Source: Berberis thunbergii (Eukaryota; Streptophyta; Magnoliopsida; Ranunculales; Berberidaceae). From it: a DNA stretch of 64,000 nt. The notes under the pieces are model-generated. The model had not been told where the DNA came from and did not search any database. It worked only from the letters and a program-made list of their open reading frames with translations. Location: positions 209,435 through 273,434 of the forward strand of contig QNQO01005871.1 in NCBI GenBank assembly GCA_003290165.1. Reading direction: 5' to 3'. Every line of letters begins with the position of its first letter. Position 1 is the first letter of the stretch. A program made the position numbers and the translations under genes. Below are positions 47,340-58,449 of the stretch, piece by piece.

Positions 47340-49698
47340 AAGTCAGATACAACAGAATTAGACTTTGTAGGGAGGAGACACATCTGTAGGTGTTTCCTCT
47401 CTATCCCCCTCATCAGGGTCGCCTTCTTCTTCAGACGACTCGGAGTCGCTCAAAACTCTGCATATGCGATTTATTTATAATATGAGAGATCCCAATCGGG
47501 ATGTTTCTCCTTCATCAGATGAAACAACTCCATTCTTTCATGCACGACACTGCTGAATTCAAACATGCTCTAGGCCATGAGAAGTTTCTCGTTGTTCCCT
47601 TTCTTATTCAGCAAGTTCCTGCTTCAGTCGCTCTAGTTCGCCAGACATCATTTCAGACTTTGACTGCTCACCACTGAGCTTATCATTAACAATATTTAGC
47701 TCACTCTATGCCAGAAGAAACTACTCTCCAATGGTCCCCACAATATTTCCATTGAACTCAGCGTCGGCCTCCAACTGCTGACATCGGACAATCCACTTGG
47801 ACTCCTTCTTGACCCCCTTAGCACGCAAAGCCTGCACTTCAACCAAGTCGGACTCTAGCGCCTTCAAGTGAGTCTTCTAAGCCTCCAACCTAATGGACCT
47901 GGACTCCACTCCAGTATATGAGAAAACTTTAAGTTGCTTACTCAACAACTCAATCTCGTGGAAAGCTTAAGAATATGACTTATGCAAGTTTGAGAACACT
48001 CGCTCCATAGTATACACTCTCTCACGAGCGACCTTGACTTCAATTCCAGCTGTGGCCACTTGATTCAGATATAACATACCCAACACAAAATATTTTTGCC
48101 CTTTATCCAAACGCTCTCCTAGCATCTCCCACTGGCTCTGGAGCGCAGTTCACCAACCAGTCATTCCACCTGTCGATATGCTTCCTTGCAATCTAAGAGA
48201 TGTCAACCTTTTGATGCCAAGTTTGGTTGATCATCCTTATTACATTCAGGACCGGACTCACCCCAATACCGCCCTTAGCTATCTTCACTACATCAGGGCC
48301 CTCATCAACAACGTTCCCTTTGCCTGCAACAGTCAGCTCTCTTTTATGTACCGATCCAGCATCAGTTGACGGATAAGAAGAAAACGAGTTATTCCTTGAC
48401 CAATCGTCAGTTGAATAACAAGGGAACAAAATGGAGCACAGTACAAGCGACAAGAAGGGGATCCTATACCATGACGCCTACAATTAGACGACTCTTCAAC
48501 AGGTACATGGTCTAGAGAAAGGCGGAACATATAATCTTTTATTGACAAAGGACGACCATCGAAGGCTTCCAAGCCCACCTGCAGCAGCATTTAATTTCAA
48601 AACTTCGCCTGCTCGGTGCTCAACTTGGTCACATTCTCTACACCAACCATCTGCAGATACTCCCTCTCAAGTTCAGGAAAGGAGATAGGGGCCACAGCCT
48701 GAGCATCACGCCCATCAAAAACATCAGTCTCATCAGGTACTTGCTCGACAACATCACGTCCTTCGGACAAGGCCAAGCACCTGCGGACGGACCAAGACAA
48801 AGCGCAAGACCTTTTCGGATGCACAGGAGAAGGACGCACCTCATCTATTTTTTTCCCTCCTCGAAGGGCTTGGAACCTTGATCTTGGGAAGTTTTTTTTT
48901 GCAAAACAGACGCACCTTCATGACTTGGCATCTTTACCCGAAAAAGAAAAAGAGTAGGAGCCATGTGCCAATGAGCTCACAGTTCGTTGCACTCACTATT
49001 GGAAGGCTTAAAACATCTTCTATCTCCAAACGAGGCATGTCACAGAACGCATCCAAAGTTGTTTTATCTTCAGTTGAGAATCTCCCTGCAAAAACCACAA
49101 CAAGTCAATCTAATATCTAGCTAGGACAACAAGACCGGATAAGGAATTAACTTACTCAATGGTCTAAATTCACACTCGATCGGATAACCAGTAAGCTCAA
49201 ACTATGTCGAGTGCGCAGAGCCATGAAATATAACTTTTTCCATAATTTAAAATCATCAGACAGTCTGCCAAAGTAGTCTAACGACGTCAGCACACACACA
49301 ACGTGCTCATTTATCCAAGGAGAAGTAAGCAATTATAGCGCCTTCGAAAACACTTGGACACCAATGTCCTAAGCCCTAATCGAAATGGAAATCAAAGTCC
49401 TATACCTGTTCGACACAAGTTGAGCAAGTGCAATGCCAGGGTACGCCAGAAACTCCTAGATCTCCTTGATAACAGGAAAGTGGACACTCGTCTAAAGCAT
49501 ACCTCAGTGAAGACAAATAACCCCTTCATGAGGGTGCAATGGAATCATATCAACTCCTACAGTGCAGAGCACTAGATCACCAGGAATCTGGTATCTCTTA
49601 CGAAAGACTTTTAGATCAGATTCAGAGAGCAATCTCTCATCAAAAAACTTGCAGCCCGATGCGAATAGTTCACCAGGAAGCTGATTCTGGCCCGCCAT
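47340..49698 (-). pseudogene. Antisense additional ORF of E5 (Transposase_28-like, coiled coil, acidic tail)
   Basis: Exon 1 starts at the ATG at 49698, MAGQNQLPGELFASG, with FFDERLLSESDLK, YQIPGDLVLC and HEGVICLH. It is decayed toward the intron at 49086-49155 (GTAAGT...TTGCAG, 70 bp). Exon 2 begins with STEDKTTLDAFCDMPRLEIE and continues with NVVDEGPDVVKIAKGG near 48310. A block near 48120-48000, VATAGIEVKVARERVYTMER, matches E6 closely (VAIAGREVEVVRERVYTMER). A heptad-like, charged region follows and the end is acidic (SDSESSEEEGDPDEGD). Several stops interrupt. This is the best-kept gene of an element that lost pol. Function unknown. Confidence 0.75.
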
Positions 49699-49820
49699 GA
49701 AAGAAAGTAAAACCTTACGAATATGAAGGTTAAGCAAAGTCAAAGGCACAAAAGACAATAAGGCAAAATAGAATCTCCGAGATTGAAAGAGTAAAATGGC
49801 TATACTCCACAGGCAAGAGA

Positions 49821-49926
49821 TCTATATAGAAAAGTGAACTCCCGCCATTCTGTCTTTCAAGCTAGAGCACGCTCAATTAATGCAATTTGTCACTCGAGGA
49901 AACAATTGAGCCTCAATCATCATGAC
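49821..49926 (-). promoter_or_regulatory. Putative promoter of the E5 antisense gene
   Basis: TCTATATAGA at 49821-49830 lies about 125 bases before the ATG at 49698. The block 49873-49926, read on the minus strand, contains ATGATGATTGAGGCTCAATT, CTCGAG and CATTAATTGA and is almost the same as 4661-4714 in E2. Confidence 0.6.
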
Positions 49927-49980
49927 CGCACAGTTGCTTCATCAAATGACCTAGTGGACCGATAAGATGGTCCACTAACT

Positions 49981-49993
49981 CGGGGGAAATAGT
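49981..49993 (+). promoter_or_regulatory. Polypurine tract of E5
   Basis: CGGGGGAAATAGT precedes the LTR start TGATAATACATC, confirming that the right LTR is the 3' one. Confidence 0.75.
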
Positions 49994-50677
49994 TGATAAT
50001 ACATCAAATCGTCCTTTGATCAGCATTGCACACGTGTCATGATAATCTCTTCGACATAACGAAACAGGCCTGATTACATGTCCAATCCAGTGAGGCCCAA
50101 ACAACACTAAGCCCCCCATTAGCATGATCCAGACAGTCGGATCTGAGTTGCAATGAGCCAGTAAGCCCACACGTAACACAGTGAGGCCAAATACTCATAA
50201 GACCTCTAAGGCAAGTATCTAAAAGATCTACCCAAGATAGGTAGGCTAGCAACACATCGGATCCGACTAAGAAATATATATTAGAGTATAAGTCAAGCAA
50301 GGAAAATTCCTTGCATGGACAATATTGAGAAATGGAAACCTCTCCAGCAGATCTAGGAGCACTAGTAATGTAGGGAAACTATCCCATATGGACAACTCCC
50401 AATTAGTAAAGGATCTCAACAACACAATCTTTTTTCCCAAACTACGCCGCCAAAGACCTAGCCGAACAATGACTTCTACATTATAAAAGGGAGACAAAGT
50501 TGATGAACTAGAAGTATGCTACATAATCCAAATTTACAGTTTTAAGCATCTCCTAAGCCTTATCTAACTTAAGCATCGGAGTGCCATCGATCGCAACAAG
50601 GTGGTCCTTGGCTCACGTTTGCTACCTTTGTAGGTCTAGTAAGCATCGAGGAAAGAAAGCAGGAATCGACTACATCA
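49994..50677 (+). repeat. 3' LTR of E5
   Basis: 684 bp, TGATAATACATCAAATCG to TCGACTACATCA, followed by GCAAT. Confidence 0.94.
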
Positions 50678-50682
50678 GCAAT

Positions 50683-51159
50683 AATTTGTTTTCATATTTG
50701 GTAATTTAGTGACCTATTTCAGAAGTGTTGAAGGCACGACCCAAGGTCCAAGGTGTCATTCTTTCGGTATAACACTATACTCGTGCTAACGACATGGATG
50801 GTACACTAGTTTTTTATATAAAAAAAGGATGAGAGGTGTTTGTTACATTAAAAACAAAGTATTTTGGCCGTCTGCATATATTTATGTCGCTTTCCTTTTT
50901 GTCCGTTCCCAGGTGACCAGTAATGGTTCGATAAGTGGAGACGGGCTAACTGTCAATTCTCTATATAGTATCAAGGGTCGAGAATTTATTCAAAGTGCCA
51001 GTGTAACTTAAAGAAGTCCCCCGCATCTAAGGATGCAGAATAATTGGAACATAGAGGCCATATATGGGAAAACACTCTCATTGATGTCCAACATCATCAC
51101 ACAAGTAGGAAGTAGTAATGACGATCGATATCAAACACATCCCTTGCAATAATCCTTTT
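50683..51159. other. Non-coding stretch between E5 and E6
   Basis: No gene recognised. A 60-codon open frame at 50829 has no domain. Confidence 0.5.
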
Positions 51160-51847
51160 TGATGCAATCATTTTTTGCTCCCTGTTTTGACCTTGACCTA
51201 CAAACCTGCTGACCTACACAAGGAATGCACGTGAGCCATGGATCACCATTGTGGTGGCCGATGGCATTCCGATGCTAAAGTCAAAAAGGAATCTGAGGAA
51301 GGTGTAATGTTGTAAAAAGGAAATTTGTAGCATACCTTAGCTTACCAACCTCATGTCTTATTTATAGGGCTGGAGTCCTGGTTCGACTAAGCCATCGATG
51401 ACATAATTTAGAAAAGGAGATCTCCGTGGAGATCCTTTTCTAATTAGGAGTCGTGCTGCGGAAGGAAGTCTCATTGTTAACCTTGTGCTCCTAGATATGC
51501 GGGAGATAGTTCCCATTCCAAGAGTGGTCTATAGGTAGAGGTCTTCATATGTGACATATACTCTAGAATCTCCTACCTAATTGGAAGCAAAGAGTTGGTG
51601 TACTTGCTCCCCCGAAGTTGATCTTTGAGATACTTGCCTTAACAGGGCTTACGGGTAATGAGTATAGCTGTGAAACATGTGGGCTGAGCAAGATGTAAGA
51701 ACATGAGTCCATTTGGCGGACTGCATTGGGCAGGCTTAAAATCGCTTGGGCAGGATCAGTGCTGGGTTGACGCTGGGGCCTAATATTTTTTGAGATCATC
51801 ATGATATGTGTATGATGCAGAGTTGGGACCGTTTTGGTGTATCATCA
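51160..51847 (-). repeat. 3' LTR of E6
   Basis: 688 bp, plus-strand view TGATGCAATCATTTTTTGC to GGTGTATCATCA. It has CTATAAATAAGA on the minus strand (near 51360) as a possible sense TATA. Confidence 0.92.
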
Positions 51848-51862
51848 GCTACTCCCCCAGAG
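51848..51862 (-). promoter_or_regulatory. Polypurine tract of E6
   Basis: On the minus strand CTCTGGGGGAGTAGC leads into TGATGATAC. Confidence 0.75.
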
Positions 51863-51910
51863 TTAGTGGGCCATCACATCGGTTAGCTAAGTCACTTCTT
51901 GAAAAGTTAC

Positions 51911-52017
51911 ACCGCTCATGATGATTAAGTCTGAATCGTCGCTTGAGTCGCGCGCTTCATTAATTGAATGTGCGACGATTTAGTGGAGAAGAGGCGAAAA
52001 CCCAATCCCTATTTAGG
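51911..52017 (+). promoter_or_regulatory. Putative promoter of the E6 antisense gene
   Basis: The block near 51913-51966 (CATGATGATTAAGTCTGAAT ... CATTAATTGAATG) matches those of E2, E3 and E5. About 43 bp downstream, CCCTATTTAGG at 52007-52017 takes the place of TATA. Confidence 0.5.
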
Positions 52018-52112
52018 TCATCCTTCGTGCGGAGACTGACTCTTCTATTTTCTTCACTCTTAGAAATTTTGCTTTGTTCATCTTCTGATTGAAAAGATTA
52101 TTCGTCTTCTTC

Positions 52113-54597
52113 ACGGCTAACCAAAATCATCTTGATGATGTGACTTTGGCCAAGGGCCTTGAGTTTTTCGAAGACATGTTGCTTTCTAAATCGGGCCTTG
52201 CTGAAATTTGGAAGAAGTTTAGGGTCCCTGAGGACCTACCATTATATGCTATGAAGGATGATCAAACGCCAATGTTTCCACCGACGGGGTTATCTGTTTG
52301 CACCGTGGGATGCTCCAAACTAGAGTCCATTTTCTTGTTCTTGAAGTGATTTGGGACTTATTGGATTTTCTTGGAATCTCTCTTGCCTAGTTGGTACCTA
52401 ATGGGTATAGAATCATTATTCTATTTTGATTAGAGTTGAACGATCACGTCGTTTGTACGATGACGTCACTGACTTGATTTGAGAATCTGCCTGATGACTT
52501 CAAGTTCTGGCAGAAGTACTGCTTCTTGGCTCCTACGGATTCAATGTAGTTCCAGTTCAAGGGTCGTCCGCTCGAGCGAGAGTTCAAGCCACTTCGTAAG
52601 TATAGCTATATCTTTCGATTCTGTTGCGTTGATTGTATGCTAATCATTGCTCATGTTTCTTCGCAGGGACACTCCCTACTACTCCTTTTACCCCAGAGGA
52701 GCAAAACACCATAAAGAAATTTCGCGAATTGGCGACAAATAATGTGGAGGAGGTCATATGTACTACCAACTATATTCGCAGTGGGTTGTTGTACAACTGG
52801 TATGAAGCCACCACACTTTACCGATCGTGGCAAGTTAAATCGGATAGTGGGGCCCTTCTAGGAAAAGGAAAGACACCTAGGTTGAGGCTCATGTTTTGTC
52901 TGACACGGAGAGGCTTTCTGAGACGCTTGCCTTCTTTGTGAGTTCAAAGAAGACCAGTGTCAGAACTGGATCATCTTCCAAACGATCCGTTCTAGTAAGT
53001 GAGGAGTGCGAGCCTGATCAGCCTGCTAGGGCGGAGGCCAAAGTGTCTGGCTTGGAGAAGGACCATCTATGATTGGTAGGGGTTAAAAATGCATCGAATC
53101 TTAGTATCGCGTAGATAGAAGCTTTGATAGAGAAGCTAATGATGGATGCTATGGCGGCTTCTATTTGTGTTGATCCGTCCAGGACCATTTTGCTAGAGGG
53201 TTATGATGTGGATCTGCCCGAGTTTTTGAAGTCCAATCTTTCCACTGGTGGGTTGTCCAATACTGGCCGTGGTGACACAGGCCAAGTTTATCATAGTCTG
53301 CACTGTTCTCCATCTCACTCCATGCCATATCTCATGGTCATGGAGGGTCTGTTGGACAACTGACTTCCTCTTCTTCATCCAGATTCCACTAAGCCGTCTA
53401 GCAATAAAGAGTGGTTTGTTGCTAACAGATGGAAGGCTACGGAAGAGGGCCTGAGAGTATTAGCAACTATGAAGGGTGGTGCTGGCGTAATTCCTTATTC
53501 GGGAGAACTCCATTCAAATACGCGGATAAGTCTATTTGCTCCGGACTTATTTATGATGAGCAATCAGGTCTGGCACTAGTGATTGATGTGGATTATGCTT
53601 TGAGGAAGCATATTAGCATGCATCATAGTTGGATAATCTATCATGCTCCAAAACCCGAGGAGGATGCACTAGAAGGGCGAATGGATAAGGTTTTAAAGTA
53701 CCTTATGCTGGGAATGTGCTTCTTGAGCCAGGTGGCCATTGCTGGGAGAGAAGTTGAGGTAGTTCGTGAGAGGGTGTACACCATGGAGCGTGTCTTTTCG
53801 AATATGCAGAGGTTGTTTCTGACACGTTCTATGAAATTGAATTGCTGAGGAAGCAGGCTGAGGAGAGGAGGCCTGGAACAGTCGGCTATTGTTGCTGAGA
53901 CTTGCAGGGTTCATCAGGAAGCCCTTAAGTCTGACTTAGCAGAGGCGGTGTCCGCGAGGGACAAATTCAAACAAGAGTTGGATCTAGCCCGCCATGACCT
54001 GGAGGTTGTGCAGGAAGTTGCGTGTTAGACGTGTTTTGAATTGCGGTCTCTCACTAAGGAGAATGCCTTAAAATAGGCTGATTGGGCCGTTTAAAAACAA
54101 CAGTTGGAGTCCGTTGTGGAGTTCAGTGCTAAGGAGGCGAGGAAGGCCGAGGACCGGCTTGAATTTGAGCAACAAGAGCTCAGTGTTGTGAAAAGAAGTC
54201 TAATTACAGAGCAATCTCAGGTTGATGTGCTGACAGGCAAGCTAGTACATTTGGAGCATGAACTTGCAAGAGCGAAGGCGCGCGAGGAAGAGCTTCTCCA
54301 GGAACAAGGCAAACGTGAATTTGGCTAGGTTTTACACAGTAGATTGGAGCCACTGGCGCTGATAAAGTAGAAGCATTCGGAATGGGACCTCAATCACTAT
54401 ATGAAGATGTCATATGTAGACTTATCAATGGCTTCTACGTCATCAAACGAAGAGGGTGATCCGGATCATGATGCTCAAATTGCGGCACGTATGGTCGCAA
54501 CTCCTGCTCCCTCATCCGTTAGCTTAGCTCCTATGTTTTTGTACCCTCTCCTGATGAGGAATAGACTTCATACACTAGTACCTTTTTTGCTTTAACT
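52113..54597 (+). pseudogene. Antisense additional ORF of E6 (Transposase_28-like, coiled coil)
   Basis: The start codon is ACG at 52113 where E2 and E5 have ATG; ANQNHLDDVTLAKGLEFFED and FRVPEDLPLYAM follow. Exon 1 is shifted and stopped after 52349 but ends FKFWQKYCFLAP as in E3. An intron at 52596-52666 (GTAAGT...TTCGCAG) precedes exon 2 with NNVEEVICTTNYIRSGLL. VAIAGREVEVVRERVYTMER near 53740 is shared with E5. From 53860 to 54328 a long coiled coil follows (KAEDRLEFEQQELSVVKRSL), and EEGDPDHDAQ marks the acidic end. Stops and frameshifts interrupt. Function unknown. Confidence 0.75.
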
Positions 54598-55084
54598 GTT
54601 AATGAAAACAGATTTATCTAGAGTACGTTATGCATCCGTCTTGAGCTAGTTTTCCCTATTTCCCGTTTTCTGTTTTGCCTTGTCGTTTTACTTTGGCATA
54701 GGCTGGTTGGGTAAAAAAAAGTCGAGTGGCCTGTCTGTTGTTGAGAGTTTGACCATTTGCGTTGCGAGTGACTCAGAATCACTGTTGCTTAGTTACATCC
54801 AATAGTAGGCGTTTCGCGGATGGTTTATAAGCAAGCTTTGCTACCCAGCTATAGTCCATCTTTAATGTAAGCCTCTCGCGGCTTGTTTTGCCTATCTAAC
54901 TATCGGTCGTGTTGCTGGCATGAGTTAAATGTGATTGTCGAGCACATGCATTGTCTTTGAACTAGAGCATTTATCCCGAGTCAGATTTCACAAGCTCGGG
55001 CCGACATTCCAAGTAGCATCGTTCATGTGTTAGCTGGACGATTTATGTGTCGGCATGAGCGACCTTTGCTGGTAATAGAATGTC

Positions 55085-55895
55085 AGCTCGTGAGCGTGAA
55101 GACGATGTTTGAGCTATGATTAATCTCTGCGACCACTGTTTTGAAAGAGAGCAGTGGTCGCGTGGCGAGCCGTCTTAGGCTCCCACCTTCTGAATCATCT
55201 ATGTTTGAGGCAGAATGGACTACAGGTTTACGGAGCAAGGATTCGGCGATCATGGTCTGTTGAAGAGTGATGATCTCGTGGAAAGTCGTCGACATCAATT
55301 CGGGACTAGCTAGTCTCCCACTTTTCAAACAATCTACACCCACGCGTAGCTGGCTAAAGTTTGAGACAATGGAATTCGGCGACCATGCTGAAGATCAATG
55401 GTCTTATGGAAAATCGTCAAAATCAGTTCGGGACTGACTAAGCTCCCACCTTCCAAATCTTCTACATTCGTTCTCATCGAGCTACAAATTTGAGAGTTTT
55501 GGAGAATATGGTCTGTAGAAGAGTAGTGGTCCTGTGGCGAGCCGTCAAAATCAATTCGGGACTGACTAGGCTCCCACCTTCCAAACCATCTACACCCGTG
55601 CAATGGGGGCTACAAGTCTGGGTTTGGTAATTTGGCGACTATGGTCTGGAGAAGAGCAATGGCCCAGAGGCAAGCCGTTGGAATCAGTTCGGGACTAACT
55701 AGGCTTTCACCTTCCAAACCATCTACACCCGCGCAATTGAGGCTACACGTCCGGGGTTGGTAATTTGGTGACCATGGTCTGTTGAAGAGCAATGGCTCCG
55801 TGGCGAGTCGTCGGAATCAGTTCGGGACTGATTAGGCTCCTACCTTCCAAATCATCTTCACTCGCGCAATAGAGGCTACAGGTTTGGGCTTTGAT
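55085..55895. repeat. Tandem repeat of about 130 bp in E6 spacer
   Basis: At least five units with TTCGGGACTGACTAGGCTCC near 55299, 55427, 55555, 55688 and 55820 (spacing 127-133 bp), plus a partial unit before. The words GACTAAGCTCCCACCTT relate them to the arrays of E3 and E5. Confidence 0.85.
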
Positions 55896-56199
55896 CAGAA
55901 GTTGCCAACACTAGTCGTCACCAGCTAGGCTTACCTGGTTGTGTTTGGTGACCGTTGTCGGCGAAGGGGTTGGCAGTCCCTAGCGAGTCATCACCACCAG
56001 GCGCGATAGCGTTGATTAGACCTACCATTTCCTAAAGCATTGACATCTGCACTAGGCGGACTAGGTGTCGGGGTGAACCGAAAGCCGTCGTCGTTAGCCA
56101 AAGCTGACTAAGCTTGCCCGGCGGTGGGGACTCCACCAATTGAGGGCACGCAAGCCCATATCCGCGAGCAGAGTGCGTTGTGGTGGATGAGCTATGAAG
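55896..56199. other. Decayed end of the E6 repeat array
   Basis: Loosely related words (GACTAAGCTTGCC near 56106) suggest worn-out units; no gene seen. Confidence 0.5.
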
Positions 56200-57480
56200 A
56201 GACATGAGTAACTTGAATTAGCTGATGATATGCAGATGTGATCCGTGTGTCAAGAATGACTAGGGTTCCTGATGCTCACCGTCAGGCATGTTGTAGAATA
56301 CTATTGAATAGTGGGCCAAGCCCATGGACAACGTAGAGTGAGAGCAAGGGTTTTTTGTACGAAATACACTACGTGTATAGTATAGATCTCATGGTAACAC
56401 GTGTACAGTGTAGATCGCGAGACGGTTGAGTATTGGTTACTCCCCCAATTAATGGGGTTGTGTGCAGCCTCGTTGATTGGACGAACGTGGTTTTGTGTAA
56501 TTCTTCTTGCGAACAATCGTCTCATCATTTATATTACGTTATTAAATGCTGACAGTTAATGCTGAAGTGCCCGTTTGGTAAACCATTATGTCTATATAAT
56601 GGTGTTTCTTCATCGTCGTAGGCATTATCTTTTGTAGAGCATATCTCCTGTAATGTTCTTACTTGAAGAGAATGCTTTGGTTTTCCATAGTCTAAAGGGA
56701 GATCTCCCATCATGAGTCACGATGAGTCACGATGAGAATCGTTATCATGCGTGGTCACCTACTCTGGGTGAGCACATAGTTGGTTCGCTGAGATTCATAA
56801 TTTCTTCTCATATTTCGAAGAAGTACAGACTCCCTCCCAAGGGATGTGTCTATCATTTTATTTGCTCGTGCTTCGTGTTACCATTGTGTCACTCTGCTTG
56901 CTGATAGACGATTCCTGCGGCTAGTTTATGGTTGATCAAAGTGTTAGCAGATGTGTCGTTACTTCTGGGAGGTGGTATATCTGAGTCACCCCAAGTATCG
57001 TGCATGGGAGAAGTGTCCTTGCTTAACATAAATGTGAGACCTTGACTTCCTCATCGCTTGCGACCATCTTTGTTTGTCCTCTTCTACCTCCTTCGGATGT
57101 CGGATGTCGTTTGAAGAAGTCTGCAACTCATTGCAAGGTCTGATATTGTCGTTGTCAGAGTCACTTTCTTGAGGTGATTTGGAGGAGCACCAGTTGCTCT
57201 GTACTTTCAGCCCTTTTTCTCACATTTGTCCTTGATCTTGGAACATGTTAGTGTCACTCACTGCTGTTTGTTTTGCAGATAAGTTCATTGGAGAGTTGCG
57301 AAGCTGCACTAGGTACCAGTTTGTTGTCGCTTTCGAGTCTTGTATGTACATTAGATTGTTTAAGCAAGTCTTAACTTTATGTCGCATCAGATTTGATGCT
57401 CGTAGTATGTAGTCTTTTGTATCAGCCTCAAGGCGCTCATTGTTACATCTTTCGAATAATCATAGAACGTATTTGCATAA
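56200..57480 (+). pseudogene. Second, diverged LTR tip and antisense-gene-like remnant in E6
   Basis: Near 56380-56440 the order CATGGTAACACGTGTACAGT, GAGACGGTTGAGTATTG, TTACTCCCCC copies the start of a minus-strand Tat LTR with its purine tract (compare 2691-2741 and 29283). TATATAAT at 56593-56600 would be the TATA of its antisense gene. The following frames are short, with YRLPPKGCVYHF near 56840 as the only stretch resembling the Transposase_28-like part. TTTGCAG near 57280 may be an old acceptor site. It implies that pieces of two elements were joined here. Confidence 0.4.
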
Positions 57481-57589
57481 CTTCTTTTTATTTTAAATGA
57501 TTGCAAATCACATAAGCTTCTAAAAATTAAAATCTAACTGACTATGGAAAGGAAATAAACAGCTGAAAAATAACTAATCATTGGTAGAG

Positions 57590-58382
57590 ATAAGTCGATC
57601 TGGCCATGAAGTGAATTCGCATGGCCCTTGTTGGAATCGTTGATTCTTTCAGCATCTGCCAAACTTCACTGATGTCTCTGTGGTCACAAAAGAGTAAACC
57701 TTGCGTGGGAGTTAGTTTTCATGCCAACTGAATGTCAGGGGGTTGTACTCCTGTCTGCATTGACATCTTCACCTTGCTGGGCTTGAATGGCGGATTACTC
57801 TTGTACCAATTTGTTTGTCCTTCTTATTCTGAGACAAACCACCGTTGTTGGGATCTCGTGCGAGTGGAGTGATGCGCCAGCAGTCACTAGTTTTGGCTCT
57901 AGCTCAAATTGCACTGTAAGATCCAGTTGGATCTAGGAACATTCTAACTGCTTCAGTGCAGCGTAATGGCAGCCTCGTGCCATAGGTTGGTCCCCACGTA
58001 TCATTCCTTCAAGTTTATTAGCAGTGTACTTAACGCATTGGTGAAGGGTGGAGACTACTACTTCCCGTCTAGTAGAGCCATGGTTTTCCCCAAGATAAGG
58101 TTGTAGGTAGACGGCGGGTCTACTACCATGAAGTCCAGCAACAAAACATTTTTGAGTTGTGGCTCTCCTACCACTACTGCTAACCTTATTTTCCTGATCG
58201 GGAAGCATTTCTCTACGCCGAATCCAATCAGCGGGTAGGCTGAGAATGTCCAGGTTCTCCTCCTTGAAGTCCATATTGCAGAACGCATTATAGAACAAGA
58301 CGTTGAGCAAGCTTTCCATATCTAACCAGAGCTTTCTTACCTCCCACATTGCAATGGAGACCAATATGACAAGAGCGGTCAT
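57590..58382 (-). pseudogene. Protease remnant and linker of E6
   Basis: Minus-strand frames show AMWEVRKLWLDMES (the Asp of the protease motif), NVLFYNAFCNMDFKEENLD, then FMVVDPPSTYNLILGKTMAL and MIRGDQPMARGCHYAALK. The active-site Asp is followed by Met-Glu in place of Asn-Gly, so it is inactive. After about 57930 the spacer toward RT fades into the junction with the foreign part. Confidence 0.72.
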
Positions 58383-58449
58383 TGTGCAGTGCTCGGACTC
58401 CTTCGAGGTTCTTGTCCGTAAAGGTTAAGGAGGGAATGAGGCTTTGCAC

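Larger units (their letters stand above)
44451..50677 (+). mobile_element. E5: Tat-like deletion derivative without pol
   Basis: The 6.2-kb element has LTRs at 44451-45132 and 49994-50677 and the perfect duplication GCAAT (44446-44450, 50678-50682). Inside are a decayed primer site, the N-terminal part of gag, a tandem-repeat spacer and the reverse-strand additional gene with promoter block and intron. The rest of gag, protease, RT, RNase H and integrase are absent. The pol loss may precede or follow insertion. Confidence 0.93.
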
